This document shows, piece after piece, positions 24,345 to 33,592 of a DNA stretch of 64,000 nucleotides (position 1 is the stretch's first letter; each line of letters begins with the position of its first letter). The DNA is from Bacteroidia bacterium (lineage in GTDB: Bacteria; Bacteroidota; Bacteroidia; Palsa-965), in contig JAKLJE010000013.1 of the NCBI GenBank assembly GCA_023151315.1, positions 62,001 through 126,000 on the forward strand. The letters run 5' to 3'. The position numbers were made by a program, and so were the translations under genes. The notes beneath the pieces are model-generated. The model was not told the origin of the DNA and searched no databases. It was given only the letters and a program-made list of their open reading frames with translations.

Positions 24345-27300
24345 TTACTTGATCAGGTTCACATGTCCGATCAGGTTATGTGAGTTGCCAAGAATGTCTT
24401 TCGCTTTGATTTTCCAAACATATGTGTCCTGTTGACAGATGTCGGCATGACCTTGTACTCTTCCGTCCCAACCTTCATTCAGTTCATCTGAATAGAAAAT
24501 CATGTTACCCCAGCGATCGAAGATCCACAGTTCATACTGATCAGGATCGATACCGATTGTAACCGGGATGAATTCATCATTCAATCCGTTACCGTCAGGT
24601 GTGAATGTATTCGGAACGTAAATCGTTACATCCGGATCGATGCACACCGGCATTGTAGCGGTATCCTGACAACCATCTGCAGAAGTTACTTCGAGTACAA
24701 CCATGTAGCAATCTGCATCAGGGTATGTGAAAGACGGATTCTGATCTGTAGATGAAGAGTTGTTCAGATCACCGAAGCTCCACAGCCAGGAAGCAGCATT
24801 CTGAGATGAATCCGCAAATGTGATTGTAGGATTCAACACAGTTGTAGGAAGCGGACCGGCACCGAACGCAGCTACAGGCATTGCATAAACGCTGATGTAG
24901 TTGGTCATGGTGATAGTCTGCGTACAGCCGGATGCAGTTGTTACTGTAAGTACAACAGTGTAATTGCCCGGTGTATTGTAACAATGTAACGGAGGGTTTT
25001 GCAGCGTTGAAGTTGTATTATCGCCAAAGTCCCACAGCCATCCGGTGATTGTACCTGATGCAACAGTTGATGCGTCAGTGAATGTTACACACAGTGGTGC
25101 ACATCCTGATGTAATATCTGCTGCAGTAACCGGTGTAGGCATCGGATTAACAGTGACACTTGTTGTTGCGGAAGTTGTACATCCGTTAGCATCTGTTACA
25201 GTTACGGTATAAATCTGTGAACCTGTAGGTGTAATAGTTTGTGTTGCACCTGTAGCTGCAATTGGCTGCCATGAATAAGTATAGGCAGGAACACCGCCAC
25301 CTGCGTTAGCTGATAACTGCACTGGAGAACCTTCGCACACAACAGTTGGGTTTGCGTTCGCCTGAACGTTGAGCATAGAAGGTTCTGTAATCACTACCGA
25401 TGCTGTTGATGTGCATCCGTAGAAATCTGTAACTGTAACAGTGTATGAACCAGCGATAAGACTACCTGCAATGGAATCATTATCTGCGTTGCTCCATGTG
25501 TAAGTGTAAGGAGCAGTTCCTCCGTTTGCAGATGCAGTTGCTGATCCGTTGTTACCGCCGAAACACAACACCATTGTTGGTGGAGCTATAACTGCAGTAG
25601 GTCCTGCTGCGTTAGGAACGGTTACTGTTGCAGTAATTGAACAGCCGTTGATGTCTGTGATTACACATGAATACGGACCTGCGCTTAATCCGGTTTCAGT
25701 TGCTCCGGTGCCGCCCGAAGGAGACCATAAATAAGTATATCCTGGTGTTCCTCCACTTGCCACAACAGCCGCAGAGCCGTTGGAGGCATTACATGTGGTC
25801 AGAGTGAAAGAAGTCACTGCAGTAACGGCCGTCGGTTCATTCACAGTAGCAGTAGCTGTTGTTGTGCAACCATTGTCGTCAGTAACTGTTACGGTGTAAG
25901 TTCCGGCGATGAGGTTACTTTCTGTAGTGCCTGTTCCGCCTGAAGGAGCCCACGAGTATGCGTAGTTACCGAATCCGCCTGTTGCAGTTACGGTTGCGGA
26001 ACCTGTGTTACCACCGAAGCAAAGTGCATCAGTTGCAGTTGTTGTTGCTGCAAGTAGCGGAGGTTCGTTCACAGTAGTAGTTGCTGTTGCGGTACAACCG
26101 TTGATATCAGTAACGGTAACGGTGTAAGTTCCTGCAGTAAGTGTGTTTGCACTCGCACCCGTTCCACCTGATGGAGCCCACGAGTAAGAAGGCGTTCCGG
26201 TGCCTCCGGTGTAAGTTGCGGCAGCAGTGCCCGTGTTACCACCGAAGCACAACACATCCGTTGAAGTTGCGGCAGCAGTGAGAACAGGCGGTTCTCCGAT
26301 TGAAACAGTAGCAGTGGAAGTACATCCGTTAGCATCAGTAACTGTAACGGTGTAAGAACCTGCGATGAGGTTTCCTGCGAGAGTATCTGCATCAGCATTG
26401 CTCCAGAGATAGGTGTAAGGAGTTGTTCCGCCTGAAGATGAAGCAGCGGCAAAACCGTCATTGCCTCCGAAACAACTTACGCTGTCAGAAGCGATGATAG
26501 TAACAGTAGGAGACAATGCGTTCGGTACGTTTGCAGTTGCAGTAGTAGTACAACCGTTCGCATCGGTAACAGTAACAGTGTAAATCGCAGCGACCAGACC
26601 AGTTGCCGTTGCACCGGTTCCGCCTGAAGGAGCCCACGAGTAGGTGTAACCTGCAGTTCCTCCCGATGCAACTACATCAGCGGATCCGTTCGGATTGCCG
26701 CAAGTAGCCTGAGTGAATGAAGTTGTTGCAGTGAGCGCAGTCGGTTCAGTAACAGTAGTTGATGCAGTTGTTGTACAACCGTTCGCATCAGTAATTGTTA
26801 CAGTGTATCCGCCTGCAGTGAGAGCTGTAGCGGAAGAACCCGTACCTCCTGATGGAGCCCAAGAGTAAGTGTAACCTGAAGTTCCGCCTGAAGCAGTTAC
26901 AGAAGCAGACCCTGTGTTACCGCCGAAGCAGAGCACAGGAGATGAAGTTGCTGTTGCAGTAAGCGCGGTAGGTTCTGTTACTGTAGCAGAAGCAGTAGTA
27001 GTACAACCGTTCGCATCGGTAACAGTTACAGTATATCCGCCTGCTGTGAGACCTGTAGCAGAAGAACCAGTTCCTCCTGAAGGCGCCCATGCGTAAGTGT
27101 AAGGACCAACACCACCTGAAGCTGTTACTGAAGCAGAACCTGTGTTACCGCCGAAGCAGAGAACAGGTGACGCTGTTGCAGTAGCAGTAAGAGCAGGCGG
27201 TTCAGTGATGGCAACAGTTGCGGTTGTAGAACATCCGTTCGCATCTGTTACAGTTACGGTGTAGTTACCTGCAGTGAGCGGAGAACCTGTAGTTCCTGTT

Positions 27301-30300
27301 CCACCTGTTGGTGTCCAAGCATAAGTATATGGACCCGTTCCACCTGCAGCAGAAACAGTCGCAGAACCGTTGTTACCGCCGAAGCAGGCAACGTTAGTTG
27401 AAGCAGTGATCGTAGCAGTAGGTGAACCTGCGTTCGGCACGTTTACAGTAGCTGTAGTTGTACAACCGTTAGCGTCGGTAACAGTAACAGTATAAATCGC
27501 AGATACAAGACCAGTTGCAGTTGCAGCAGTACCGCCTGAAGGCGCCCACGAATAAGTGTAAGGACCTGTACCACCTGAAGGAGTTGCAGATGCAGAACCG
27601 TTGGCGTTACCGCATGTTGCCTGAGTGAATGACGTGGTAGCAGTGAGCGCAGTCGGTTCAGTAACAGTAGTGGATGCAGTTGTTGTACAACCGTTCGCAT
27701 CGGTAACAGTTACAGTGTATCCGCCTGCGTTGAGCGCACTCGCACTCGCACCCGTACCTCCACTTGGAGCCCACGAGTAGGTGTAACCTGAAGTTCCGCC
27801 TGAAGCAGTTACAGAAGCAGACCCTGTGTTACCACCGAAACAGAGTACAGGAGATGAAGTTGCTGTTGCAGTAAGCGCGGTAGGTTGAGTTACTGCTGTT
27901 GTTTGTGTGGCAGTACATCCGTTTGCATCGGTTAACGTTACTGTATAGTTTCCCGCAGTAAGTCCGGTTGCAGTTGTTCCCGTTCCACCTGATGGAGCCC
28001 ATGAATAAGTATATCCCGGTGTTCCCCCTGAAGCAGTTACAGCTGCAGATCCTGTATTGCCACCAAAACACAATACGGCAGTCGATGTGGCGGTAACTGT
28101 TATCGCCGGTGGTTGTGTAATTACTACAGACGCAGTAGCTGAGCAACCGTTCGCATCTGTTACGGTTACAGTGTAGTTACCGGCAGTAAGCGGAGAACCT
28201 GTTGTTCCTGTTCCGCCTGACGGCGCCCAAGCGTAAGTGTAAGGACCTGTTCCACCTGCAGCAGAGACTGTCGCAGAACCGTTGTTGCCACCGAAACAAG
28301 AAACGTTAGTTGATGCAGTGATTGTAGCAGTAGGAGAACCTGCGTTCGGCACGTTTACAGTAGCTGTAGTTGTACAACCGTTAGCGTCGGTAACAGTTAC
28401 AGTGTAAATCGCAGATACAAGACCAGTTGCAGTTGCACCTGTTCCGCCTGAAGGCGCCCACGAATAAGTGTACGGACCTGTACCACCTGAAGGAGAAACC
28501 GAGGCGGACCCATTTGCACTGCCGCACGTCGCTTGTGTAAATGATGTTGTAGCTGTTAACGCTGTAGGTTGTGTGATGTTGTAGGTACGAGTTATAGTAC
28601 AACCGTTGGCATCTGTTACTGTAACAGTATAAGTTCCGGATCCGAGACCAGTTGCAGTTGCACCGGTTCCGCCTGAAGGCGCCCAAGTATAAGTATACGG
28701 GCCTGTGCCTCCTGATGCAGTTACACTTGCAGAACCGGTTAATCCACCGTTGCAGAGTACGTTGGTTTGTGTACCGGTTGTACTCAGTGCAGTTGGCTGT
28801 GTAATCGTGTAGGTCTGTGTTCTTGTACAACCATTAGCATCAGTTACTGTAAGAGTGTATGTACCAGCTCCAAGTCCTGTGGCAGTTGAACCTGTGCCGC
28901 CGCTCGGTGCCCACGAATAAGTATATCCCGGAGAACCTCCGGAAACTGCTCCACTTGCGGAACCGGTAGTGTTACCATTACACAGAATGTTAGTTTGTGT
29001 TGGTGTGATCGTGATCGCCGCCGGTTGAGTAATTGTATAAGTTCTGGTTGTTGTACAACCGTTAGCATCTGTAACAGTAACAGTGTATGTACCGATACCT
29101 AAGCCGGTAGCTGTTGAACCTGTACCACCCGAAGGCGACCATGAGTATGTGTAAGGACCGGTACCACCTGAAGGTGTAACCGAAGCTGCTCCTGTAGTTG
29201 CAGCGTTACACAAAATATTGGTCTGACTACCTGTTGATGTAAGGGCAGCAGGTTGTGTGATTGTATATGTTCTGGTTGTTGTACAACCATTGGCATCTGT
29301 AACAGTTACAGTGTAAGTACCTGCAGTGAGTCCGGTTGCTATTGCACCTGAGCCACCTGAAGGCGCCCAGCTGTATGTGTAAGGTCCCGTTCCACCGGTT
29401 GGAGTAACCGTTGCAGATCCTGTACCACCATTACACAGTATATTGGTTTGTCCACCTGTCGTAGCAAGAGCAGTTGGTTGAGTAATGGTAATAGTTCGCG
29501 TACCGGTACAACCTGCGGCATCTGTTGCTGTAATTGTATAAGTTCCAGGACACAGGTTGCTCGCAGAGTTGTTTGGGCTGGTTGTTGTGTTCGGTACTGC
29601 CGGAGACCACGTGTATGTGTAAGGAGCCGTTCCTCCAGATACAGATGTTGATGCAGTTCCGTTACATAAACCGAAACAGGTTACGTTCGTCTGAGATCCT
29701 GTAACGGCCAATGCACCTCCTGCAGAAGTCACGGTTACAACTTGCGTTTGCGTTAAACATCCTGCGTTTGCTGTAACGGTAACAGTGTAAGTTCCTGCAC
29801 ACAATCCTGTAGCTGTTGCACCAGTTCCGCCTGAAGGTGCCCACGAATACGTGTATGGAGCAGAACCACCGACAATCGAAGTAACGGTAGCAGTACCGTT
29901 ACAGTTCGAACAAGTTGCAGGTGTCATTGTGGTATTCACGGTAAGCGCTGCAGTCGTAGGACATGTCATGCATGTTGTTGTTCGGAAATATAACCCCGCA
30001 ATGCACAGGTTAAAACAGTCACCGCCTGTATTCACATTGAAGTTCGACGTTGTGGCACCTGTTGCAACTGTTGTAGCAACCTGATGAAAATTCCACCAGT
30101 TCCATGAGAGAGGAACTGCGGTTCCGTTTGCTGTCCATGAAGTAGGGTTGAATTGAATATCACCAACTCCGAGGAATGCACTTGCATTGCTGGTTGCACC
30201 ACAGACAGCTGGCGAGATCGGCATGTTGTAGTTTGCAACACCACCGTTCACAACATATGCTCCGTCCGCAATAACAATTCGTCCTGCCCATGGCTGGTTC

Positions 30301-30911
30301 GGCTGACTCCAGATTACAACAAGTGTCGCTCCGTCCATGTCGTTACCTGAGGTTGGCGGGTTAGTAAGGATGCCACTGATGTTGTAAGTACCATTGCCGC
30401 CGATTGAAGCGGTTACGTCAGCGCGATAGGTATACGTTCCTCCATACCCCCAGCATTTGTCAGGGCCCGTACCCACAATTGTCATTGGATAGTTCGCTGT
30501 TCCGAGAGGACCGGCAACTGTTGCAGTCTGAGCAGCACCGTTACCCGAACCTTCTGCCCAGAGGTAGGCACGTTCGATTACGGCGCAGGTTGGAATACCC
30601 GAGATTACGAATGGAGCCGGTTGATTAACACCGGCAGGAGAAAATCGTTTTCCCAAACGCTGTGATGCATGCGCATAGTTCAATCCGCATTTCTGCATAT
30701 CGAAAATTACGCCCAAGGTTCCGTTACCGTTTTGCGGAGTAGGATTTGGTACTGTGGGACTGTGGTTTTGATTTTGCGCTGGATAGCCGCATGCTCCGGG
30801 AACGCCGGGACAATTCTTAGCTGCTTGTGAAGCAACTTGTGTAAAAGCGGTTGCAGAAAAAAGCAGAACGCATAGAAATGAAAATACGAAATGACGTAGG
30901 GAGTGTTTCAT
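24345..30911 (-). CDS. giant secreted SprB-repeat/PKD protein with T9SS type B signal (paralog 2, 20 repeats)
   Basis: 2188 aa. Signal peptide ~1-25. The shared N-terminal domain (~26-325) is very close to paralog 1. Twenty SprB-like repeats of 74-78 aa (~326-1843) follow, most carrying YTYSWAPSGGTG and TVTVTDANGCTTT. Repeats 7-20 fall into four-repeat blocks (the first repeat of each block starts TTSFTQATC, the second SPT..I.AS). These recur every 912, 912 and 909 bp and are nearly identical in DNA. Then an Ig-like module (~1844-1922), two PKD domains (~1923-2094) and a ~94-aa gliding-type C-terminal sorting domain (YVPNTFTPDGNGLNDEF ... GHVNLIK). One Cys and one NGC per repeat suggest a disulfide in each. 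Surface adhesin-like filament is the inferred role. Confidence 0.9.
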   Translation of the reverse strand: MKHSLRHFVFSFLCVLLFSATAFTQVASQAAKNCPGVPGACGYPAQNQNHSPTVPNPTPQNGNGTLGVIFDMQKCGLNYAHASQRLGKRFSPAGVNQPAPFVISGIPTCAVIERAYLWAEGSGNGAAQTATVAGPLGTANYPMTIVGTGPDKCWGYGGTYTYRADVTASIGGNGTYNISGILTNPPTSGNDMDGATLVVIWSQPNQPWAGRIVIADGAYVVNGGVANYNMPISPAVCGATSNASAFLGVGDIQFNPTSWTANGTAVPLSWNWWNFHQVATTVATGATTSNFNVNTGGDCFNLCIAGLYFRTTTCMTCPTTAALTVNTTMTPATCSNCNGTATVTSIVGGSAPYTYSWAPSGGTGATATGLCAGTYTVTVTANAGCLTQTQVVTVTSAGGALAVTGSQTNVTCFGLCNGTASTSVSGGTAPYTYTWSPAVPNTTTSPNNSASNLCPGTYTITATDAAGCTGTRTITITQPTALATTGGQTNILCNGGTGSATVTPTGGTGPYTYSWAPSGGSGAIATGLTAGTYTVTVTDANGCTTTRTYTITQPAALTSTGSQTNILCNAATTGAASVTPSGGTGPYTYSWSPSGGTGSTATGLGIGTYTVTVTDANGCTTTRTYTITQPAAITITPTQTNILCNGNTTGSASGAVSGGSPGYTYSWAPSGGTGSTATGLGAGTYTLTVTDANGCTRTQTYTITQPTALSTTGTQTNVLCNGGLTGSASVTASGGTGPYTYTWAPSGGTGATATGLGSGTYTVTVTDANGCTITRTYNITQPTALTATTSFTQATCGSANGSASVSPSGGTGPYTYSWAPSGGTGATATGLVSAIYTVTVTDANGCTTTATVNVPNAGSPTATITASTNVSCFGGNNGSATVSAAGGTGPYTYAWAPSGGTGTTGSPLTAGNYTVTVTDANGCSATASVVITQPPAITVTATSTAVLCFGGNTGSAAVTASGGTPGYTYSWAPSGGTGTTATGLTAGNYTVTLTDANGCTATQTTAVTQPTALTATATSSPVLCFGGNTGSASVTASGGTSGYTYSWAPSGGTGASASALNAGGYTVTVTDANGCTTTASTTVTEPTALTATTSFTQATCGNANGSASATPSGGTGPYTYSWAPSGGTAATATGLVSAIYTVTVTDANGCTTTATVNVPNAGSPTATITASTNVACFGGNNGSATVSAAGGTGPYTYAWTPTGGTGTTGSPLTAGNYTVTVTDANGCSTTATVAITEPPALTATATASPVLCFGGNTGSASVTASGGVGPYTYAWAPSGGTGSSATGLTAGGYTVTVTDANGCTTTASATVTEPTALTATATSSPVLCFGGNTGSASVTASGGTSGYTYSWAPSGGTGSSATALTAGGYTVTITDANGCTTTASTTVTEPTALTATTSFTQATCGNPNGSADVVASGGTAGYTYSWAPSGGTGATATGLVAAIYTVTVTDANGCTTTATANVPNALSPTVTIIASDSVSCFGGNDGFAAASSSGGTTPYTYLWSNADADTLAGNLIAGSYTVTVTDANGCTSTATVSIGEPPVLTAAATSTDVLCFGGNTGTAAATYTGGTGTPSYSWAPSGGTGASANTLTAGTYTVTVTDINGCTATATTTVNEPPLLAATTTATDALCFGGNTGSATVTATGGFGNYAYSWAPSGGTGTTESNLIAGTYTVTVTDDNGCTTTATATVNEPTAVTAVTSFTLTTCNASNGSAAVVASGGTPGYTYLWSPSGGTGATETGLSAGPYSCVITDINGCSITATVTVPNAAGPTAVIAPPTMVLCFGGNNGSATASANGGTAPYTYTWSNADNDSIAGSLIAGSYTVTVTDFYGCTSTASVVITEPSMLNVQANANPTVVCEGSPVQLSANAGGGVPAYTYSWQPIAATGATQTITPTGSQIYTVTVTDANGCTTSATTSVTVNPMPTPVTAADITSGCAPLCVTFTDASTVASGTITGWLWDFGDNTTSTLQNPPLHCYNTPGNYTVVLTVTTASGCTQTITMTNYISVYAMPVAAFGAGPLPTTVLNPTITFADSSQNAASWLWSFGDLNNSSSTDQNPSFTYPDADCYMVVLEVTSADGCQDTATMPVCIDPDVTIYVPNTFTPDGNGLNDEFIPVTIGIDPDQYELWIFDRWGNMIFYSDELNEGWDGRVQGHADICQQDTYVWKIKAKDILGNSHNLIGHVNLIK
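25376..28560 (-). repeat. 912-bp higher-order tandem repeat within the 2188-aa gene
   Basis: Four-module blocks begin near 28560, 27648, 26736 and 25827, the last being a diverged half block. The codons for the FTQATC motif recur at exact spacings of 912, 912 and 909 bp, and long DNA stretches (for example around 26700-26830 and 27610-27740) are almost identical. Block edges are approximate. Confidence 0.85.
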
Positions 30912-31009
30912 TCCGATAAGATTTAAGTGTGAACTCTGGTGTTTGCGTAGCTAATATATGTTAAAGAATCTGATTATCAAACAGTTTCTATGAACAGGTG
31001 TGAATAAGA

Positions 31010-31040
31010 AAGGCACTCCGGAAGAAGTGCCTTTTTTATT
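31010..31040. terminator. bidirectional terminator downstream of the 807-aa gene
   Basis: Stem AGGCACT / AGTGCCT with an 8-nt loop, flanked by A- and T-rich runs. It sits 18 nt past the stop of the 807-aa gene and upstream of the 2188-aa gene, so it separates the two. Confidence 0.7.
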
Positions 31041-31057
31041 CTTTTTTCAAGGATTTA

Positions 31058-33481
31058 TCAGCGAATGAGATTCACATGTCCTATCAATCGGTGGTAATTT
31101 CCGGTGTAACGATCGTTATATGTTATTCGCCAAACATACGTGTCGATCTGTGCAACTTGGGTTCCTCCATTCGCCTTGCCATCCCAACCTTTGAGAATGT
31201 CATGCGATTCGAAAATCAGGTTGCCCCATCTGTCAAAAATCATCAGATGAAAATTGTCAATGTATTCACCATACGCAAAGAACATATCATTCTTTCCGTC
31301 GCCGTTCGGTGTGAATGTATTCGGTACGTAGATGGTGGTGTAAGGCACAATGACAACTTCGTCATAAGCAGTGTCAGCACAGCCAAATTGATTAACTACA
31401 ATTTGAGTTATTGCGTATGTGCCGGTATCCTCGTACGTGAAAGCCACATCTCCGCAGTTGACGAACGGAGTGAAATTTCCGAAACCAAAATCCCAGTAAC
31501 AAGTGTCACCACCGATGCTCTGATCATCGAATGCGATGGTAGATTCCTGCAAAGTTGCGGGCTGCGGACTCAGAATTGAAAACTGTGCAATAGGATCAGG
31601 ATGAACGGTGATATAGTTGCTCTGTACAACCAAACTTGTGCAACCGTTAATGTCTGTTACGAATATTCCTACTGAGAAAGATCCTGAATTATCATAACAG
31701 TGATTCGGTGTCTGCATGGTGCTTGAATCAAGATCGCCGAAGTCCCATATTATGCTGCTGATTGCAGGTATGCTCACCGGTGTGAAATTGACACACAACG
31801 GAGAACAACCGGATGTGCGATCAGCACTGAATGAAATTACAGGAAGCGGATTTACAGTAATGGTAATTGTTCCGGTATCGGCCTGATTACCGCAAGCGTC
31901 AGTTACAACGCAGGAGTATGTTGTAGTTGTTGACGGATTTACCGTAAGTGTATTTGTATTGCCGGGTCCGTTGATCCAGTTATATGCATACGGTGGTGCC
32001 CCGCCTGTAGGATTCACACTCACAGTCGTTGTTGCACCTATACAGATTGAAGTGGAAACTGAAGCATTCGCACTGATCGGAATCAGCGGAGGTTCTGTAA
32101 TTGTGAACGTAAAGGAATTCGAGCAACCGAAGCCGTCTGTTACGTCAACAGTATAGACGCCCGCTGTAAGATTTACTGCATTTCCGGTTCCGGTAACATT
32201 CGGATTCCAAACGTAAGTAAACGGTGCCGTGCCGCCTGTTGGAGTAAACGTTGCAGAACCATTGTTTCCGCCGTTACACAATACATTGACCTGTGATGTG
32301 GTAAACGGTAAAGATCCTGTACCCATAACCACAATTGTATCAATTGTAGAACAACCCAACGCATCTGTTACTGTAACGATGTATTGGCCCGGAGGTAATC
32401 CTGTTGCGGTTTGTGTGCTTTGTGCCGGAGTTGTATTCCAGCTGTAGGTGAAAGGACCTGTTCCTCCGTTCGGTGTAGCTGTTGCAGTTCCATTGCTTGC
32501 GGAACATGAACTAGGAGTTTGTGACATCGTCAATGTATATGGCGCAATGCAACACGTCTGACAGTTTGATTGAAAATATAAACCCATCAGACAGAAATTG
32601 TAGCAATCACCGCCTGATGTAATGTTGAACGCTGAAGACGTTTGACCAGGTGTCACGGTTGTTGGATTGTCAACGTAATTCCACCAATCTTCCGTAATTG
32701 TGAATCCGGGACCACCATTTGCACTCAGTGTTGCGCCAAGACCTTGCAGATCCGCAATTGCCATAAATGCCCGAGCGTTATTTACAGTGCCGTTACATGC
32801 AGTGAAGTTGTTTATTGTCTGTGTTGTTACGCCTCCGTTGATCACAACACATCCATCCCATATTACGATATCGCCCTGAAACGTTGCGGTAGGATCACTC
32901 CAGATCACCATCATTGTTGCGCCATCAACATCGTTGGTGCCACCTGAACTTATGCTGGTTGGAAAGCCGCTTATTGTATAATTCCCGTTACCAAGAATTG
33001 CTGCTGTTACATCAGCGCGATAACTGTGCGTTCCTGCATAACCCCAGCATTTATCCTGATCGCTTCCGATTAATGTCATCGGATAGTTATTGGTAATTGC
33101 AAGAGGATTTGTAACGGATAAATTAATTGCTGCTCCGTTACCGGATGCATCACACCACACATATGCTTTTTGAATAACGGCTGTTGCAGGAATTCCGGCG
33201 ATGGCGAAAGTTGCAGGTTGCGGCACTCCGGCAGGAGAGAAACGCTGTCCGATTTTCTGAGAAGCGGTTGTGTAGTTCAGTCCGCATTCACTCATCTGAA
33301 ATGTAGGACCGAGAAACGTACTTCCATCTTGAGGAGTAACGTTCGGATCGCTTGCCCGAACGGATTGCGGAGCCATAGGATTATGACCGCTTTCGGGTGT
33401 AGAACCCAGCTGTGCACGCACATCAGTACCAAGTACCAATAGAATTGCACAGGTGATCGAGTGTAAGTACGTGTTTTTCAT
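31058..33481 (-). CDS. secreted SprB-repeat/PKD protein with T9SS type B signal (paralog 3, 2 repeats)
   Basis: 807 aa. Signal peptide ~1-23. The N-terminal domain (~24-345) is homologous to paralogs 1 and 2 but more diverged (PQDGSTFLGPTFQMSECGLNY, KCWGYAGTHSYRADVTAAI, GGDCYNFCLMGLYFQ). Two SprB-like repeats, an Ig-like module, two PKD-like domains (IIWDFGD, CYWDFGF) and the ~93-aa gliding-type sorting domain (YVPNTFTPNGDGKNDMFF, IFDRWGNLIF, GHVNLIR) follow. It lies first in transcription order of the three, has its own -7 box TATATTTG and its own terminator, so it is a single-gene unit. The short repeat region makes it the minimal form of the family. Confidence 0.9.
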   Translation of the reverse strand: MKNTYLHSITCAILLVLGTDVRAQLGSTPESGHNPMAPQSVRASDPNVTPQDGSTFLGPTFQMSECGLNYTTASQKIGQRFSPAGVPQPATFAIAGIPATAVIQKAYVWCDASGNGAAINLSVTNPLAITNNYPMTLIGSDQDKCWGYAGTHSYRADVTAAILGNGNYTISGFPTSISSGGTNDVDGATMMVIWSDPTATFQGDIVIWDGCVVINGGVTTQTINNFTACNGTVNNARAFMAIADLQGLGATLSANGGPGFTITEDWWNYVDNPTTVTPGQTSSAFNITSGGDCYNFCLMGLYFQSNCQTCCIAPYTLTMSQTPSSCSASNGTATATPNGGTGPFTYSWNTTPAQSTQTATGLPPGQYIVTVTDALGCSTIDTIVVMGTGSLPFTTSQVNVLCNGGNNGSATFTPTGGTAPFTYVWNPNVTGTGNAVNLTAGVYTVDVTDGFGCSNSFTFTITEPPLIPISANASVSTSICIGATTTVSVNPTGGAPPYAYNWINGPGNTNTLTVNPSTTTTYSCVVTDACGNQADTGTITITVNPLPVISFSADRTSGCSPLCVNFTPVSIPAISSIIWDFGDLDSSTMQTPNHCYDNSGSFSVGIFVTDINGCTSLVVQSNYITVHPDPIAQFSILSPQPATLQESTIAFDDQSIGGDTCYWDFGFGNFTPFVNCGDVAFTYEDTGTYAITQIVVNQFGCADTAYDEVVIVPYTTIYVPNTFTPNGDGKNDMFFAYGEYIDNFHLMIFDRWGNLIFESHDILKGWDGKANGGTQVAQIDTYVWRITYNDRYTGNYHRLIGHVNLIR

Positions 33482-33494
33482 GGTTTTGCCATAT

Positions 33495-33502
33495 CAAATA
33501 TA
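33495..33502 (-). promoter_or_regulatory. -7 box TATATTTG (807-aa gene)
   Basis: Perfect TAnnTTTG match on the minus strand, 13 nt before the ATG at 33481. Confidence 0.6.
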
Positions 33503-33592
33503 AGCAAAATCACGACTTCTCAAAAATATGGCGGTTCCGGCTTAATAAGCGGCGTTTTACAGCGTACGAATGGTAAATCGTAACGGGAATAA

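Noticed and set aside
24345-30911. Regular short DNA repeats that could look like a CRISPR array
   Set aside because: They are in-frame coding repeats of ~225 bp with diverged units and no constant spacer-repeat structure; no cas genes nearby.
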